Below, one piece after another: positions 1-7,192 of a stretch of DNA of 13,645 nucleotides. Position numbers and translations under genes: made by a program. This DNA comes from a bacterium (GTDB lineage Bacteria; Bdellovibrionota_C; UBA2361; SZUA-149): assembly GCA_003230795.1 (NCBI GenBank), contig QIGM01000021.1, positions 1 to 13,645 on the forward strand. Reading direction: 5' to 3'. The first letter of the stretch is position 1. Every line of letters starts with the position of its first letter. The notes below the pieces were generated by a model. That model saw only the letters and a program-made list of their open reading frames with translations, was not told the DNA's origin and made no database searches.

Positions 1-947
1 CGCAAACGAACTTCCTCTAATCCTAGCAGATCAGACACCTTATTCTCTTGGCGTTCGAGTGCTTTCATTTCGCGAAGCTCGTCTTCGTCAGGCTCTTCTT
101 CTTCAGCACCCTCTAGAAATTTCGTTATCCGCTCATCAAGCGCATGCACCGATATATCAGCCTCAACTACTTTCTTCGCAAAACGGATTTGCATCGAAGG
201 TTCATCGAGGCGAAGCAAAGCGCGACCATGGCCTGCGCTAAGCTGTTTCAGTCGCAACATCTCAATAACGCCCTCGTCTAGTTGGAGAAGACGCAAGGCA
301 TTTGAGATTGTTGCGCGATTTTTACCAATCGCTCGCGCAATTTCGGTTTGATTCAGCTTGAAGTCACTTTGAAGTTGAGCGAAGGCTCGCGCCTCTTCAA
401 TCGGATTAAGATTCTCTCGCTGAGCGTTCTCAATAATTGAGTTTTGCGCAGCATCAACATCGTCGAGGGACTGTACCATTGCTGGAACAAAGGCAAGGCC
501 GACCAGACGGGCTGCGCGAAGACGCCGCTCACCCGCAATGAGTTCATATTCCCAAACACTATCGTCCTCGCCACATGGACGAACGAGAATCGGTTGAAGC
601 ACTCCGCGCGACTCGATAGAACGCGCTAGCTCTTCAAGCTCTTCTTCTCCTCCGATCTCTCTCGTTTGATATGGGCTGAAACGAACTCGTTCAACAGCGA
701 TAAAAGCGAAGCCATCTTCGATAGCGCTTTTTGTAGACACCTGCTCTTCGGTAGCATTCCGCTCTGAACGCTCCGGCACTAATGCAGGTTCGCTTTGCTC
801 GGCGGGCTGAGCTCCGGAGCCCCAAGTATCACCAAACACGCTCTCTACGGAGTCTGACTCTTTCATCACATCTGCAGCGCGTACCCCGAGCGAGGAATCT
901 GCGCGAGCAGGCATTTGCAGTAAATTACCGGTTTTCGCTGATGACAT
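1..947 (-). CDS. parB: Chromosome-partitioning protein ParB, C-terminus cut by window edge
   Basis: ParB is a CTP-dependent clamp that loads at parS sites and spreads on DNA to drive origin segregation with ParA. 315 codons are visible, running off the window. Seen: an acidic, low-complexity leader (residues 1-78), the ParB/Spo0J box SPYQTR at 91-96, the CTP-binding box GERRLRAA at 139-146, ENAQREN at 173-179, a helix-turn-helix (about 198-222, LNQTEIARAIGKNRATISN) and LSAGHGRALLRL at 237-247. The end of the visible part looks like the beginning of the dimerisation domain (SDLLGLEEVRL). The ATG at 947 is chosen because AGAAGG lies 10 nt upstream; a GTG 30 nt further upstream is in frame but has no ribosome site. 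The gene upstream is divergent and is not parA, so parB is probably first in its transcript or parA lies downstream, outside. Family call is firm; plasmid versus chromosomal origin is inferred from the housekeeping neighbours. Confidence 0.95.
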   Translation of the reverse strand, partial: MSSAKTGNLLQMPARADSSLGVRAADVMKESDSVESVFGDTWGSGAQPAEQSEPALVPERSERNATEEQVSTKSAIEDGFAFIAVERVRFSPYQTREIGGEEELEELARSIESRGVLQPILVRPCGEDDSVWEYELIAGERRLRAARLVGLAFVPAMVQSLDDVDAAQNSIIENAQRENLNPIEEARAFAQLQSDFKLNQTEIARAIGKNRATISNALRLLQLDEGVIEMLRLKQLSAGHGRALLRLDEPSMQIRFAKKVVEADISVHALDERITKFLEGAEEEEPDEDELREMKALERQENKVSDLLGLEEVRL

Positions 948-1005
948 CTGGATTGTGCCTTCTCGATGGCAAGCCACGTTTTCGACTAGAAAACACAGAA
1001 TGCTG

Positions 1006-1054
1006 TTACTTCAAGTAAGTTGAAATTATGCAATGTATGCTGCCTACTTGTAAA
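1006..1054 (-). promoter_or_regulatory. Candidate parB promoter with inverted repeat at the start site
   Basis: Reading the minus strand, TTTACA (1054-1049) and CATAAT (1030-1025) are separated by 18 nt, a good sigma-70 match. Seven nt downstream lies the perfect inverted repeat TTACTT-G-AAGTAA (1018-1006), positioned over the expected start of transcription, where a repressor would act. The leader to the ATG would be about 70 nt. This is a pattern match only; autorepression is inference. The rest of the 268-nt gap to the next gene holds no ORF or strong hairpin that I can see. Confidence 0.35.
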
Positions 1055-1215
1055 CCTGTCAGCCGACCATCAAGACAAGATTCAGTCAGTTTCTATGCAA
1101 TTTCCGCCAATTCGCACTGGATTGACGAGTTCTGGACACCCAAAAAAGACGAAAAGTAGGGGAACCTATTAGGGGACATCGCAACGAATTCCTAGTTTTT
1201 TAGTAGGCATTATTT

Positions 1216-2112
1216 TTGCACTCTGAGAACCGTTGTTGTTTTCGCCTCAGTTCCCCCGAGATATGTCCTGTGATTCCAAAGAAATCTGACTTACCTCTCT
1301 ATTCCGCCAATCCCTTTACAGCAGAGACTGACTGGCTAAACGGTAATTGGCCGTACTCAGAAGCCGCACAATACCTATATGCCGGAGAAACACGAGAAGA
1401 AGAGAATAGTCTTCTTCTTCCTGTTCCGGAAACGCCGCGTAACGAGGTCAACCTCCTCCCACAAATCAAAACCACACCGGTGTATGAGCTGTGTTTGGTG
1501 GACAACTTACGGGTCGAAATTCCTAAGAAAAAATCCACCGCGTGGAAAATGATCCAATCGCTAGTCCTAGCGTTCGTTGTTGGAATACTTTCCGCTATTT
1601 TAATCGCTCAACATTCCGCAAGTAAGTTAGTTAAAACGATTAGTAACAATACAATCGCTTATTCTCAGCTCAAACTGAGACAGGACATTGTTTCTAAGCT
1701 AGATGGCGAAACACTCGCAGCATACCTCAGTACGCATAAGCTCGACTCGCCTCTCGGTCAGATGTTACTCACCGAAGCTACGCAGCGAAAGGACGAACGG
1801 TTATCGAAGGTCTTGGCAGCACTCACTGATTCTTCGGAAAGGAAAACCAGAGTCACCGCAATGCGCGCACTCAGCACGCCATTCCATTTAGCGCAAAAGA
1901 GCAGCATTCGCGCTTTGCTCGACAGAATGCAGTGGGATAAAGACTTAATTGTTCGAAGTTACGCCGCAAAGACTATCGCTAGAAGCGGCAACGAAGCGGC
2001 GCTGGATTCGCTTCGTGAGCAACTGCTACGGGAGCGAAGTTCCTTTGTGGCCGCGATACTTATTAGAGAAATCGAAAAAGCTCAACAGTCCCAAGATTTA
2101 CTTGGAAAATAG
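1216..2112 (+). CDS. Single-pass membrane protein with HEAT-like repeats, function unknown
   Basis: Not recognised as a named family. Seen: a polar N-terminal region (1-108), a KKK cluster then one hydrophobic segment at about 112-131 ([20 protein letters not shown]), then an entirely helical C-terminal part. Residues about 185-290 read like two or three HEAT/Armadillo-type helical pairs, for example [19 protein letters not shown] at 241-259. The basic residues before the membrane segment predict a cytoplasmic N-terminus and an extracytoplasmic HEAT domain, likely a protein-binding scaffold. The start is uncertain: TTG at 1216 has AGTAGG 8 nt upstream; an in-frame GTG at 1270 has no clear ribosome site; the first in-frame ATG is only at 1549, just before the membrane segment. 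Its 3' end overlaps convergent msrB by 15 nt. It is divergent from parB, but a segregation role is speculation. Confidence 0.7.
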   Translation: MHSENRCCFRLSSPEICPVIPKKSDLPLYSANPFTAETDWLNGNWPYSEAAQYLYAGETREEENSLLLPVPETPRNEVNLLPQIKTTPVYELCLVDNLRVEIPKKKSTAWKMIQSLVLAFVVGILSAILIAQHSASKLVKTISNNTIAYSQLKLRQDIVSKLDGETLAAYLSTHKLDSPLGQMLLTEATQRKDERLSKVLAALTDSSERKTRVTAMRALSTPFHLAQKSSIRALLDRMQWDKDLIVRSYAAKTIARSGNEAALDSLREQLLRERSSFVAAILIREIEKAQQSQDLLGK

Positions 2113-2622
2113 CTCCTTATACTGCGTCAGCCCTTCTTTTTCGAAATCCTCCAGAGGAACAAATCGAAGCGAAGCAGAGTTGATGCAATAACGTAAACCC
2201 GATGGAGCTGGCCCGTCGGAGAATACATGTCCGAGGTGCGAGTCCGCTGTCTTCGAACGAACCTCAGTGCGAACCATGCCTAAATTAGAATCCTTTACCT
2301 CTTTGACTTCTTTCTCTTCTACTGGTCGGGTAAAACTAGGCCAGCCAGTTCCAGAATCAAACTTATCGAGTGAGCTAAACAAAGGAACACCGGAGACTAC
2401 GTCAACATAAAGTCCCGCAGCTTTATTATCCCAATATTCGTTACGAAAGGGCGGTTCGGTGCCATCTTCCTGGGTAACGCGAAACTGCATTGAATTTAGT
2501 TTCTCTTTCAAAGTTTCCTTGCTCCATTTCCTTGGAGATTTCTCATCAGCTTGAATCTCAGCCACCGGCGCGAAGGCCACGACAACGATTCCTAAAAAAA
2601 TACTAGTAACAAGAACTTTCAT
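2098..2622 (-). CDS. msrB: Exported peptide-methionine (R)-S-oxide reductase MsrB
   Basis: Reduces the R epimer of methionine sulfoxide in proteins. The first 25 residues are a Sec signal (K2, hydrophobic 3-20, likely cut after IQA), so the enzyme probably acts in the periplasm. Family motifs: PPFRNEYWD (58-65), the sugar-like YVDVVSG (72-78), [10 protein letters not shown] (88-97), SHLGHVF (128-134), and RYCINS with catalytic Cys146. The two CxxC pairs that bind zinc in many MsrBs are absent. The usual resolving Cys position before GWPSF is Thr92, and Cys146 is the only cysteine in the protein, so it must be a one-Cys enzyme regenerated by an outside reductant (known for some MsrBs; inferred here). 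Length 174 is normal for MsrB plus a signal. Its ATG overlaps the stop of the small membrane ORF upstream by ATGA, which implies translational coupling. Confidence 0.93.
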   Translation of the reverse strand: MKVLVTSIFLGIVVVAFAPVAEIQADEKSPRKWSKETLKEKLNSMQFRVTQEDGTEPPFRNEYWDNKAAGLYVDVVSGVPLFSSLDKFDSGTGWPSFTRPVEEKEVKEVKDSNLGMVRTEVRSKTADSHLGHVFSDGPAPSGLRYCINSASLRFVPLEDFEKEGLTQYKELFSK

Positions 2623-2756
2623 GCCCTAACCTTAATGCCCTGTCTGGACATACCTTGAGTTTGTCCGGCGCGCTCATCAGAAGCAAGCTTCGTTGCGGCA
2701 AAGGCCGCGAGCATAAACGTCGCGCCGGGTACAATGAGCCAGAATAAGCTAATCAT
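2619..2756 (-). CDS. 45-residue single-pass membrane peptide coupled to msrB
   Basis: A short ORF immediately upstream of msrB. ATG at 2756 follows AAGGTG at about 3-8 nt, and the TGA overlaps the msrB ATG (ATGA, 2619-2622), the classic signature of coupled genes. The peptide is hydrophobic from residue 2 to about 22 ([20 protein letters not shown]), followed by a polar tail ([11 protein letters not shown]...). It looks like a small inner-membrane protein with a short tail. It loosely recalls small cytochrome-oxidase assembly peptides, but I do not recognise a family. Evidence is coupling, ribosome site and a clean membrane segment; a leader peptide for msrB is the alternative. Confidence 0.55.
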   Translation of the reverse strand: MISLFWLIVPGATFMLAAFAATKLASDERAGQTQGMSRQGIKVRA

Positions 2757-2775
2757 CAGCACCTTGGTTATCGAG

Positions 2776-2836
2776 ATATAGTCATCGTAAAAAAAATTCC
2801 CGCTAGATTATACTGTAGCGGAAACACTTTGATTTG
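2776..2836 (-). repeat. 61-nt hairpin element, copy B (upstream of the msrB pair)
   Basis: On the minus strand this begins CAAATC, forms an 8-bp stem TTCCGCTA / TAGCGG(G)AA with one bulged base and a 10-nt loop, continues into a run of eight T, and ends GATGACTATAT. About three quarters of its positions match the other copy at 4381-4441, which is also 61 nt. Hairpin plus T-run looks like an intrinsic terminator, but the match continues past the T-run. It lies 20 nt upstream of the start of the 45-residue ORF and 43 nt after the stop of the zinc-ribbon gene, so here it could end that transcript. Confidence 0.6.
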
Positions 2837-2878
2837 AGAAAGTAATTTGCTTTGGCATCAGCCTTTACGCAACGGAGG

Positions 2879-3088
2879 CTATTCTTTATCTTCTATTCGG
2901 TAAATGCCCTGCACCGTTCCAGAGACAATCGGACGCCAAGTTTGTTGTATATTTGCTATTGGCTGACAAGCGACACAATAGACTCGCTTTCCTGCTTCTA
3001 ATTCATCAGCAGCTAACATTGCCTCGGAGGCCTTTAGTTCTCTATGACAGTGAGTGCAAAGCGCTGGTCTGGATTTCTCGAGTTTCAT
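2879..3088 (-). CDS. Small zinc-ribbon protein, function unknown
   Basis: A 69-residue protein with two CxxC pairs, C11-C14 (CTHC) and C38-C41 (CVAC), 23 residues apart: a four-cysteine zinc ribbon. The rest is short and polar with no membrane segment. The spacing recalls zinc knuckles of small regulators such as DksA/TraR, but the DksA coiled-coil tip and its acidic motif are missing, so I do not call it that. The start is the ATG at 3088 because AAGGAG sits 6 nt upstream; a longer reading from TTG at 3145 (88 residues) or ATG at 3103 lacks such a site. It lies downstream of mscS on the same strand after a 161-nt gap in which I see no clear promoter, so co-transcription is possible. A nucleic-acid or protein-binding role is the generic expectation. 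Confidence 0.7.
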   Translation of the reverse strand: MKLEKSRPALCTHCHRELKASEAMLAADELEAGKRVYCVACQPIANIQQTWRPIVSGTVQGIYRIEDKE

Positions 3089-3249
3089 TTCATACTCCTT
3101 CATCTTGCCTATGCGATCGCGATAGGCCTCTAAGAAGAATTGCAAACTTCGTGCGAGAACCTAATACCCCGAAAATAAAGCTTATTCTCAAAGCAGGCGT
3201 CTCATTACAGGACATTATTACCTGCTCAGCGCAGTCAAAAACGACGTTT

Positions 3250-4353
3250 CTACTTCTCGAACGAGATAGGCCTATTCTTATCGCCCGCCAAGTAAAGCGA
3301 ACGCGACGGAAAGGCAAACTCGATTCCTTCCTCGTTAAATCGTCGAAGGATTTCAAAATTCAAACGTTCGCACATCTCACAATACGCCCAGTAGTCCGGC
3401 GGAAAGTACCAATAAATAGCAAAGATGTTCAGAGCGGAATCCTGAAAATCATTAAAAAAGACCTTCGGTGGATTTTCGGAATCCATGCCCTCATGATTAT
3501 CGAGAGCGTCTTTAACGATTTTTAGCGCGAGCTCAAGTTTTTCCGGCGGAGTGTCATAGGTCACCCCCAGGTTTACGATTCGTCGAATACTCCTTCGCCG
3601 ACCAACGTTGATGATCGCCTTATTAGCAAGGTCGCCGTTAGGAATCGACACGAGATTCCCCTCAAGTGTTCGCACGCGTGTAGAGCGAAAACCTACCTCT
3701 TCCACCGGGCCGTCATGGCCATCGACGATAATTCTGTCTCCAAGCTCAAAAGGCTTGTCGGCAAGAATCAGCAGGGAACCAAAGAAATTCTTCACTGTAT
3801 CTTGCGCCGCAAGAGCTATCGCAAGGCCACCGACACCGAGTCCAGCAAGAAGAGAGGTGAGCGGCTTATCACTCAGAACAGTTGCAACTTGCAGCAAGGT
3901 GAAAACGAAAATCGTCACTCGAAGACTCTTGCGCACAAGAGGCGCAAGCATATCGTCCATCTTCGTCGCCGTCTGAGCGGAACGCTCTTTTAACCACACA
4001 TCAACTATCTCCATCGCCTCCCAAAGCGCGTAGGCAATAGCTATCGTGATAAGACAAGATGTGGCTGTATCTACAACGGAAGAGAGAGTCTCCGAAACGA
4101 GCAAAAACTGGCCTGCTAATTTAAGCCCGAAAGCCAGCAGTAAATAACTAGACGCGCGCGAGATGGCGTAGAATAAGGCGGAGCGGAGTCGGTATCGAGC
4201 CTCGGCTGCCTTTTTCCCTAATCGCGCGAAAAAGAATCGGCCGAGCTTGCCAAGCACCATTGCCACAAGAATTACGACAAAAAAGACGCAAACCCGCCAT
4301 AGCTCCATGCCGGCGACCGTTGTTTCTGTGATGTAAGCTAGTATCTCTTTCAT
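3250..4353 (-). CDS. MscS-family mechanosensitive ion channel
   Basis: A tension-gated channel of the inner membrane that releases solutes on osmotic downshock. Seen: hydrophobic helices at about 19-38, 60-84, 96-114 and 145-160, then the pore helix typical of MscS at 166-197 (SLLAGLGVGGLAIALAAQ, then NFFGSLLIL). The beta domain follows with FELGDRI (202-208), GPVEEVGFRSTRVRT (215-229) and SIPNG (236-240), then the alpha/beta carboxy-terminal vestibule. At 367 residues with more than three membrane helices it is larger than E. coli MscS (286) and nearer the YbdG/YnaI type. ATG at 4353 is preceded by GAGAG at 5 nt. The upstream gene is divergent; the 61-nt hairpin element lies between, 28 nt before the start codon. 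Family assignment is secure; ion preference and gating threshold cannot be read. Confidence 0.93.
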   Translation of the reverse strand: MKEILAYITETTVAGMELWRVCVFFVVILVAMVLGKLGRFFFARLGKKAAEARYRLRSALFYAISRASSYLLLAFGLKLAGQFLLVSETLSSVVDTATSCLITIAIAYALWEAMEIVDVWLKERSAQTATKMDDMLAPLVRKSLRVTIFVFTLLQVATVLSDKPLTSLLAGLGVGGLAIALAAQDTVKNFFGSLLILADKPFELGDRIIVDGHDGPVEEVGFRSTRVRTLEGNLVSIPNGDLANKAIINVGRRRSIRRIVNLGVTYDTPPEKLELALKIVKDALDNHEGMDSENPPKVFFNDFQDSALNIFAIYWYFPPDYWAYCEMCERLNFEILRRFNEEGIEFAFPSRSLYLAGDKNRPISFEK

Positions 4354-4380
4354 GTTCTCTCTAAGGAGCCTTGTAGTCCA

Positions 4381-4441
4381 ATATAGTCATCTGAAAAAGA
4401 ATTCCCGACTAGATAAGCTATAGCGGGAATTCTTAGATTTG
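4381..4441 (-). repeat. 61-nt hairpin element, copy A (upstream of mscS)
   Basis: The second copy, with the stronger fold: AAGAATTCCCG (4397-4407) pairs perfectly with CGGGAATTCTT (4424-4434), extended inward by CTA/TAG past one bulged A, loop GATAAGCTA. On the minus strand the stem runs into TTTTTC and then GATGACTATAT as in the other copy. No minus-strand gene precedes it here (the neighbour is divergent), so it is not simply the terminator of an upstream gene; it may be an attenuator in the mscS leader or a dispersed repeat. Confidence 0.65.
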
Positions 4442-4468
4442 CAAAAGCTCTTTCCCCCGGGCTTACCC

Positions 4469-4497
4469 TTGGTTTCGTTGCCGGAGTAGTTTAGAAT
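4469..4497 (+). promoter_or_regulatory. Candidate sigma-70 promoter for the lipoprotein-xthA-murL-murD2 run
   Basis: TTGGTT (4469-4474) and TAGAAT (4492-4497) with a 17-nt spacer, about 43 nt upstream of the lipoprotein ATG. Four of six and four of six consensus bases with ideal spacing. Pattern match only. Confidence 0.4.
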
Positions 4498-4540
4498 TCT
4501 CCCTCTTCCACTGCCTATTTCTCTAGCAAAGGTGCTGACC

Positions 4541-4979
4541 ATGCCCATTCTCAGACTTCGCCCCTCTTATTTGTTGTTTCTTTGCGTAATCCTCTTCAGC
4601 CAAAGCGGGTGCTCTCCCCAGCAAATATTTGATGGGCCGTCGAAGAAGAAAGCTGAAGTTGCAATAGTTCGAGGATGGGGCGTACAGCTACTAAGCGTCA
4701 ACGACGTTCAGGTCGGCATCAACAGCACTGGAGTCGTAGTTCTTCCAGGGTCGAATCGCTTTGAGATAGTGCCAAATGCCTCCAATTGTGCCAAATGCCT
4801 CCAATTACCACGACGTTCGTGAGGGCAGCCCGCCTTTACGTCTCGAGATGCGAGCTAATGCTGGCGTCGAGTATGCTATCACTAGCAAGCGTGGCGAGGG
4901 CAGGATTTGCGCCTTTCCCTTAAACCCCACGACGGGTGACCCTATCTTTGAAAAGGCTTCAGGTTGCGCAAGCCGCTAA
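4541..4979 (+). pseudogene. Small secreted lipoprotein gene, frameshifted by a 19-bp tandem duplication
   Basis: ATG at 4541 (AAAGG 8 nt upstream; an in-frame GTG at 4532 is less likely) opens a signal sequence with a hydrophobic core (YLLFLCVILF) and a lipobox-like SQSGC, so the product was probably a lipid-anchored envelope protein. As written, the frame ends at 4822 after 93 residues. The 19-nt unit at 4770-4788 is repeated exactly at 4789-4807; removing one copy joins ...FEIVPNASN to YHDVREGSPPL... and restores 139 residues ending at the TAA at 4977-4979. The words VPNASN appear in both frames because of the duplication. The downstream part (VEYAITSKRGEGRICAF) looks like ordinary beta-rich coding sequence. 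No family recognised. The restored stop lies 11 nt before xthA, and its TAA forms part of the xthA ribosome site, so they share a transcript. Either a recent inactivating mutation or an assembly error. Confidence 0.8.
4770..4807 (+). repeat. Perfect 19-bp tandem duplication
   Basis: Two exact head-to-tail copies, 4770-4788 and 4789-4807, starting GTGCCAAATG. Nineteen is not a multiple of three, so the second copy shifts the lipoprotein gene out of frame. Confidence 0.95.
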
Positions 4980-4990
4980 GGACTCCTGGT

Positions 4991-5773
4991 ATGAAATTAA
5001 TTTCCTGGAACGTGAACGGGCTGCGTGCTGTTCATAAGAAAGGTTTTAACGAATTTTTGGCTTCCGAGCCGTCTGATATCCTTTGTCTCCAAGAGATTAA
5101 AATTCAGCACGGTCAGCTCGGTGAAGAGCTTGAGCCGCCTGCCACTCATGCGCGTCTCTGTACTCACGCGGAAAAGAAAGGATACTCCGGTGTTGCCACT
5201 TACCTCGATAAGTCACTTTCGCTGAAAGATAAAAAAACGAAACACGGTATTGGCTCAACACTCGATCATGAAGGACGTTTCGTCATCACGGAAGTAGAGG
5301 ATATTATTCTCTACAACGTGTATGTCCCCTCAGGCACGACAGGGGAAGAGAGGCAGAACGCAAAGTATGAGTTTCTAGACGAGTTTCTCGAGCATCTAAA
5401 AGCGCTTCCCAAAAAAGAACGAGAACGAGTAGTCCTGTGTGGAGATTTCAATATCTGTCACAAGGCTATCGATATTCATCATCCGAAAACGGCGGAAAAA
5501 CGGGAGCTTTCTGGCTTCCTTCCAGAAGAAAGAAAGTGGCTTGATTCCTTCCTTGAAGCAGGATTCGTCGATTCCTTTCGTGAGATTCACCCAGACGCGC
5601 CTGAGAACTATAGCTGGTGGTCGTATCGTGCTGGCGCTAGAGGAAAGAACCTTGGTTGGAGGATAGACTATTTTTTCGTCGCAGCTGCTTTGCGTTCTCG
5701 AGTAAAGAACGCTGGTATTCTCAACTCTGTGATGGGCTCTGATCACTGTCCGATATTTCTCGACCTAGACTAA
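4991..5773 (+). CDS. xthA: Exodeoxyribonuclease III / AP endonuclease
   Basis: Cuts DNA 5' to abasic sites and degrades 3' ends in base-excision repair; a cytoplasmic Mg-dependent enzyme of the endonuclease/exonuclease/phosphatase fold. All core motifs are present in order: ISWNVNGLRA (metal-binding Asn), LCLQEIKI (catalytic Glu), YNVYVPSG, LCGDFNICH (Asp and Asn of the active site), YSWWSYRAGARGKNLGWRIDY and the final GSDHCPIFLDL (Asp-His pair). At 260 residues it has the normal length. ATG at 4991 is chosen over an in-frame start at 4964 because TAAGGA lies 8 nt upstream and the protein then begins MKLISWNVNG as in the family. It sits 11 nt after the broken lipoprotein gene and 15 nt before murL, so it is probably co-transcribed with the cell-wall genes, with no obvious functional link. 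Confidence 0.96.
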   Translation: MKLISWNVNGLRAVHKKGFNEFLASEPSDILCLQEIKIQHGQLGEELEPPATHARLCTHAEKKGYSGVATYLDKSLSLKDKKTKHGIGSTLDHEGRFVITEVEDIILYNVYVPSGTTGEERQNAKYEFLDEFLEHLKALPKKERERVVLCGDFNICHKAIDIHHPKTAEKRELSGFLPEERKWLDSFLEAGFVDSFREIHPDAPENYSWWSYRAGARGKNLGWRIDYFFVAAALRSRVKNAGILNSVMGSDHCPIFLDLD

Positions 5774-5788
5774 GGTTTCGCTAGAACG

Positions 5789-7192
5789 ATGTCTCTCGAC
5801 ACACTTCGAAAACGTCATCCTCGATTCACTTATCGCTCCTACGCGATCGAAGAGATTCCTTCAGCGTCTTTAGGTGAAGATGCTGGGACTGCCACTGGTT
5901 CCGCACTACGCGTTCGATATGATTTTCTTCTCGAGCCAGATATCGTCTTTACTCCAGAGATAAGTTTCCCAATTGCCAAGGATGTCGACGTTCACTCGCT
6001 AGAGGAATTAGTATTTCAGCTAGGGCTTGTAGAAATGATTAGCTATTGGAAATGCGCCTGCGCCCCTGAGATCCTAATCTCCGCCGCCCCAATGCAGAGC
6101 GAAAGCCTATCGTGGTGGAAGGATTTATTCCTTCATGGGCTTGGCGAGTTCTACTGGCAGAATAAGATAGACTTTGCTCAGCCCAAATTTTTCAACATTC
6201 TATGTAAGGAGAAGAGAGACTCCGCAAATCTTTTTCACTCCGCCGAGAAAGAACGTGAGCTAATCATGGTCGGCGGTGGCAAAGACTCTTCACTCACCCT
6301 AGAGCTACTCTCCTCCGGCTCTGAAAGTAGCCGAGTAATGGCGCTAAACCCGACTCGCTCCTCGCTTGATTCAGCGAGAATTGCTGGCTACTCACGACCT
6401 GTGATTGTGAATCGTCGTATTGACCCAGTTCTCTTGGATCTAAACACAAAGGGCTATCTTAACGGGCATACTCCTTTTTCTGCCTACTTGGCTTTCTTAA
6501 GTACCCTGGTCGCCGCAGCCAACGGTTTCACCCGAGTAATCGCTTCAAACGAAACAAGTGCTGAAGAGGCGAATCTCACAATCTCCGGCATGCCTATCAA
6601 TCATCAGTATTCTAAATCTTTTCGCTTTGAACGCTTGTTTAGAAACTACGCTAAAAAATACTTAAGCGAAGACATTCAATACTACAGTATCCTTCGTCCG
6701 CTACACGACGTACAAATCAGCATGCTCTTCAGCCGCTTTGAGCGACAGCTCCGATCGTTTCGTAGCTGTAACATAAATCAGAGAAAGGACTCCTGGTGTG
6801 GAACATGTCCGAAGTGTGCCTTTGTCTTTTTGACGATTGCTCCTTTTCTCTCAAAGGAGAAAATGCTCGAAGTATTTTCGACAAACTATTTCTTAGACTC
6901 CGCAATCCAAAAACACATTCAAGATCTCCTCGGCGAAGGAGAAGGTAAGCCCTTTGAATGTGTCGGAACAATAGAGGAAAGCCGACTTGCTCTCAGACTA
7001 GCGATTCAAAACGCTACAAACGGTGGCATTAAGGTGCCAGAAGAACTGCAGCGCTTGGTAGAGCAGAGCGAAGAAACAAACGCGGGAGAATCTCTCCTCC
7101 ACTCCTGGTCGACTGATCATTTCCTTCCGCTACACCAGGAAGCGCTGCTCAAAAACGCGCTTAAGGAGAGCCTTGATGCAATCGGAGCTTAG
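5789..7192 (+). CDS. murL: UDP-MurNAc-L-Ala-L-Glu epimerase MurL (PP-loop type)
   Basis: MurL inverts the terminal L-Glu of UDP-MurNAc-L-Ala-L-Glu to D-Glu, using ATP and releasing AMP and PPi; it replaces glutamate racemase MurI. Seen in 467 residues: a divergent N-terminal half, then a PP-loop ATPase motif VGGGKDSS (161-168), LNGHTP (224-229), SNETSAEEAN (253-262), NHQYSKSFRFE (271-281) and a cysteine cluster WCGTCPKCAFVF (336-347). An adenylating PP-loop fits the known AMP-forming chemistry, and these motifs match my knowledge of the MurL family. The strongest support is position: murD2 follows at once, overlapping by 17 nt, and murL-murD2 pairing is the known arrangement. The ATG at 5789 has only a weak, distant ribosome site (AAGG about 13 nt off), so coupling from xthA is plausible. 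The alternative is another PP-loop amidotransferase-like enzyme; the context argues against it. Confidence 0.85.
   Translation: MSLDTLRKRHPRFTYRSYAIEEIPSASLGEDAGTATGSALRVRYDFLLEPDIVFTPEISFPIAKDVDVHSLEELVFQLGLVEMISYWKCACAPEILISAAPMQSESLSWWKDLFLHGLGEFYWQNKIDFAQPKFFNILCKEKRDSANLFHSAEKERELIMVGGGKDSSLTLELLSSGSESSRVMALNPTRSSLDSARIAGYSRPVIVNRRIDPVLLDLNTKGYLNGHTPFSAYLAFLSTLVAAANGFTRVIASNETSAEEANLTISGMPINHQYSKSFRFERLFRNYAKKYLSEDIQYYSILRPLHDVQISMLFSRFERQLRSFRSCNINQRKDSWCGTCPKCAFVFLTIAPFLSKEKMLEVFSTNYFLDSAIQKHIQDLLGEGEGKPFECVGTIEESRLALRLAIQNATNGGIKVPEELQRLVEQSEETNAGESLLHSWSTDHFLPLHQEALLKNALKESLDAIGA

Noticed and set aside
1..1215. A consensus parS site near parB
   Set aside because: No TGTTNCACGTGAAACA-like sequence was found; the palindrome at 1006-1018 does not resemble parS.
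2879..3088. Zinc-ribbon protein as a DksA/TraR regulator
   Set aside because: The cysteine pairs fit a zinc ribbon, but the DksA coiled coil and acidic tip are missing.
2953..3525. A 190-codon open frame on the plus strand
   Set aside because: It lies antisense to the zinc-ribbon gene and the 3' end of mscS, has no ribosome site or recognisable domain, and both minus-strand genes have clear family features.
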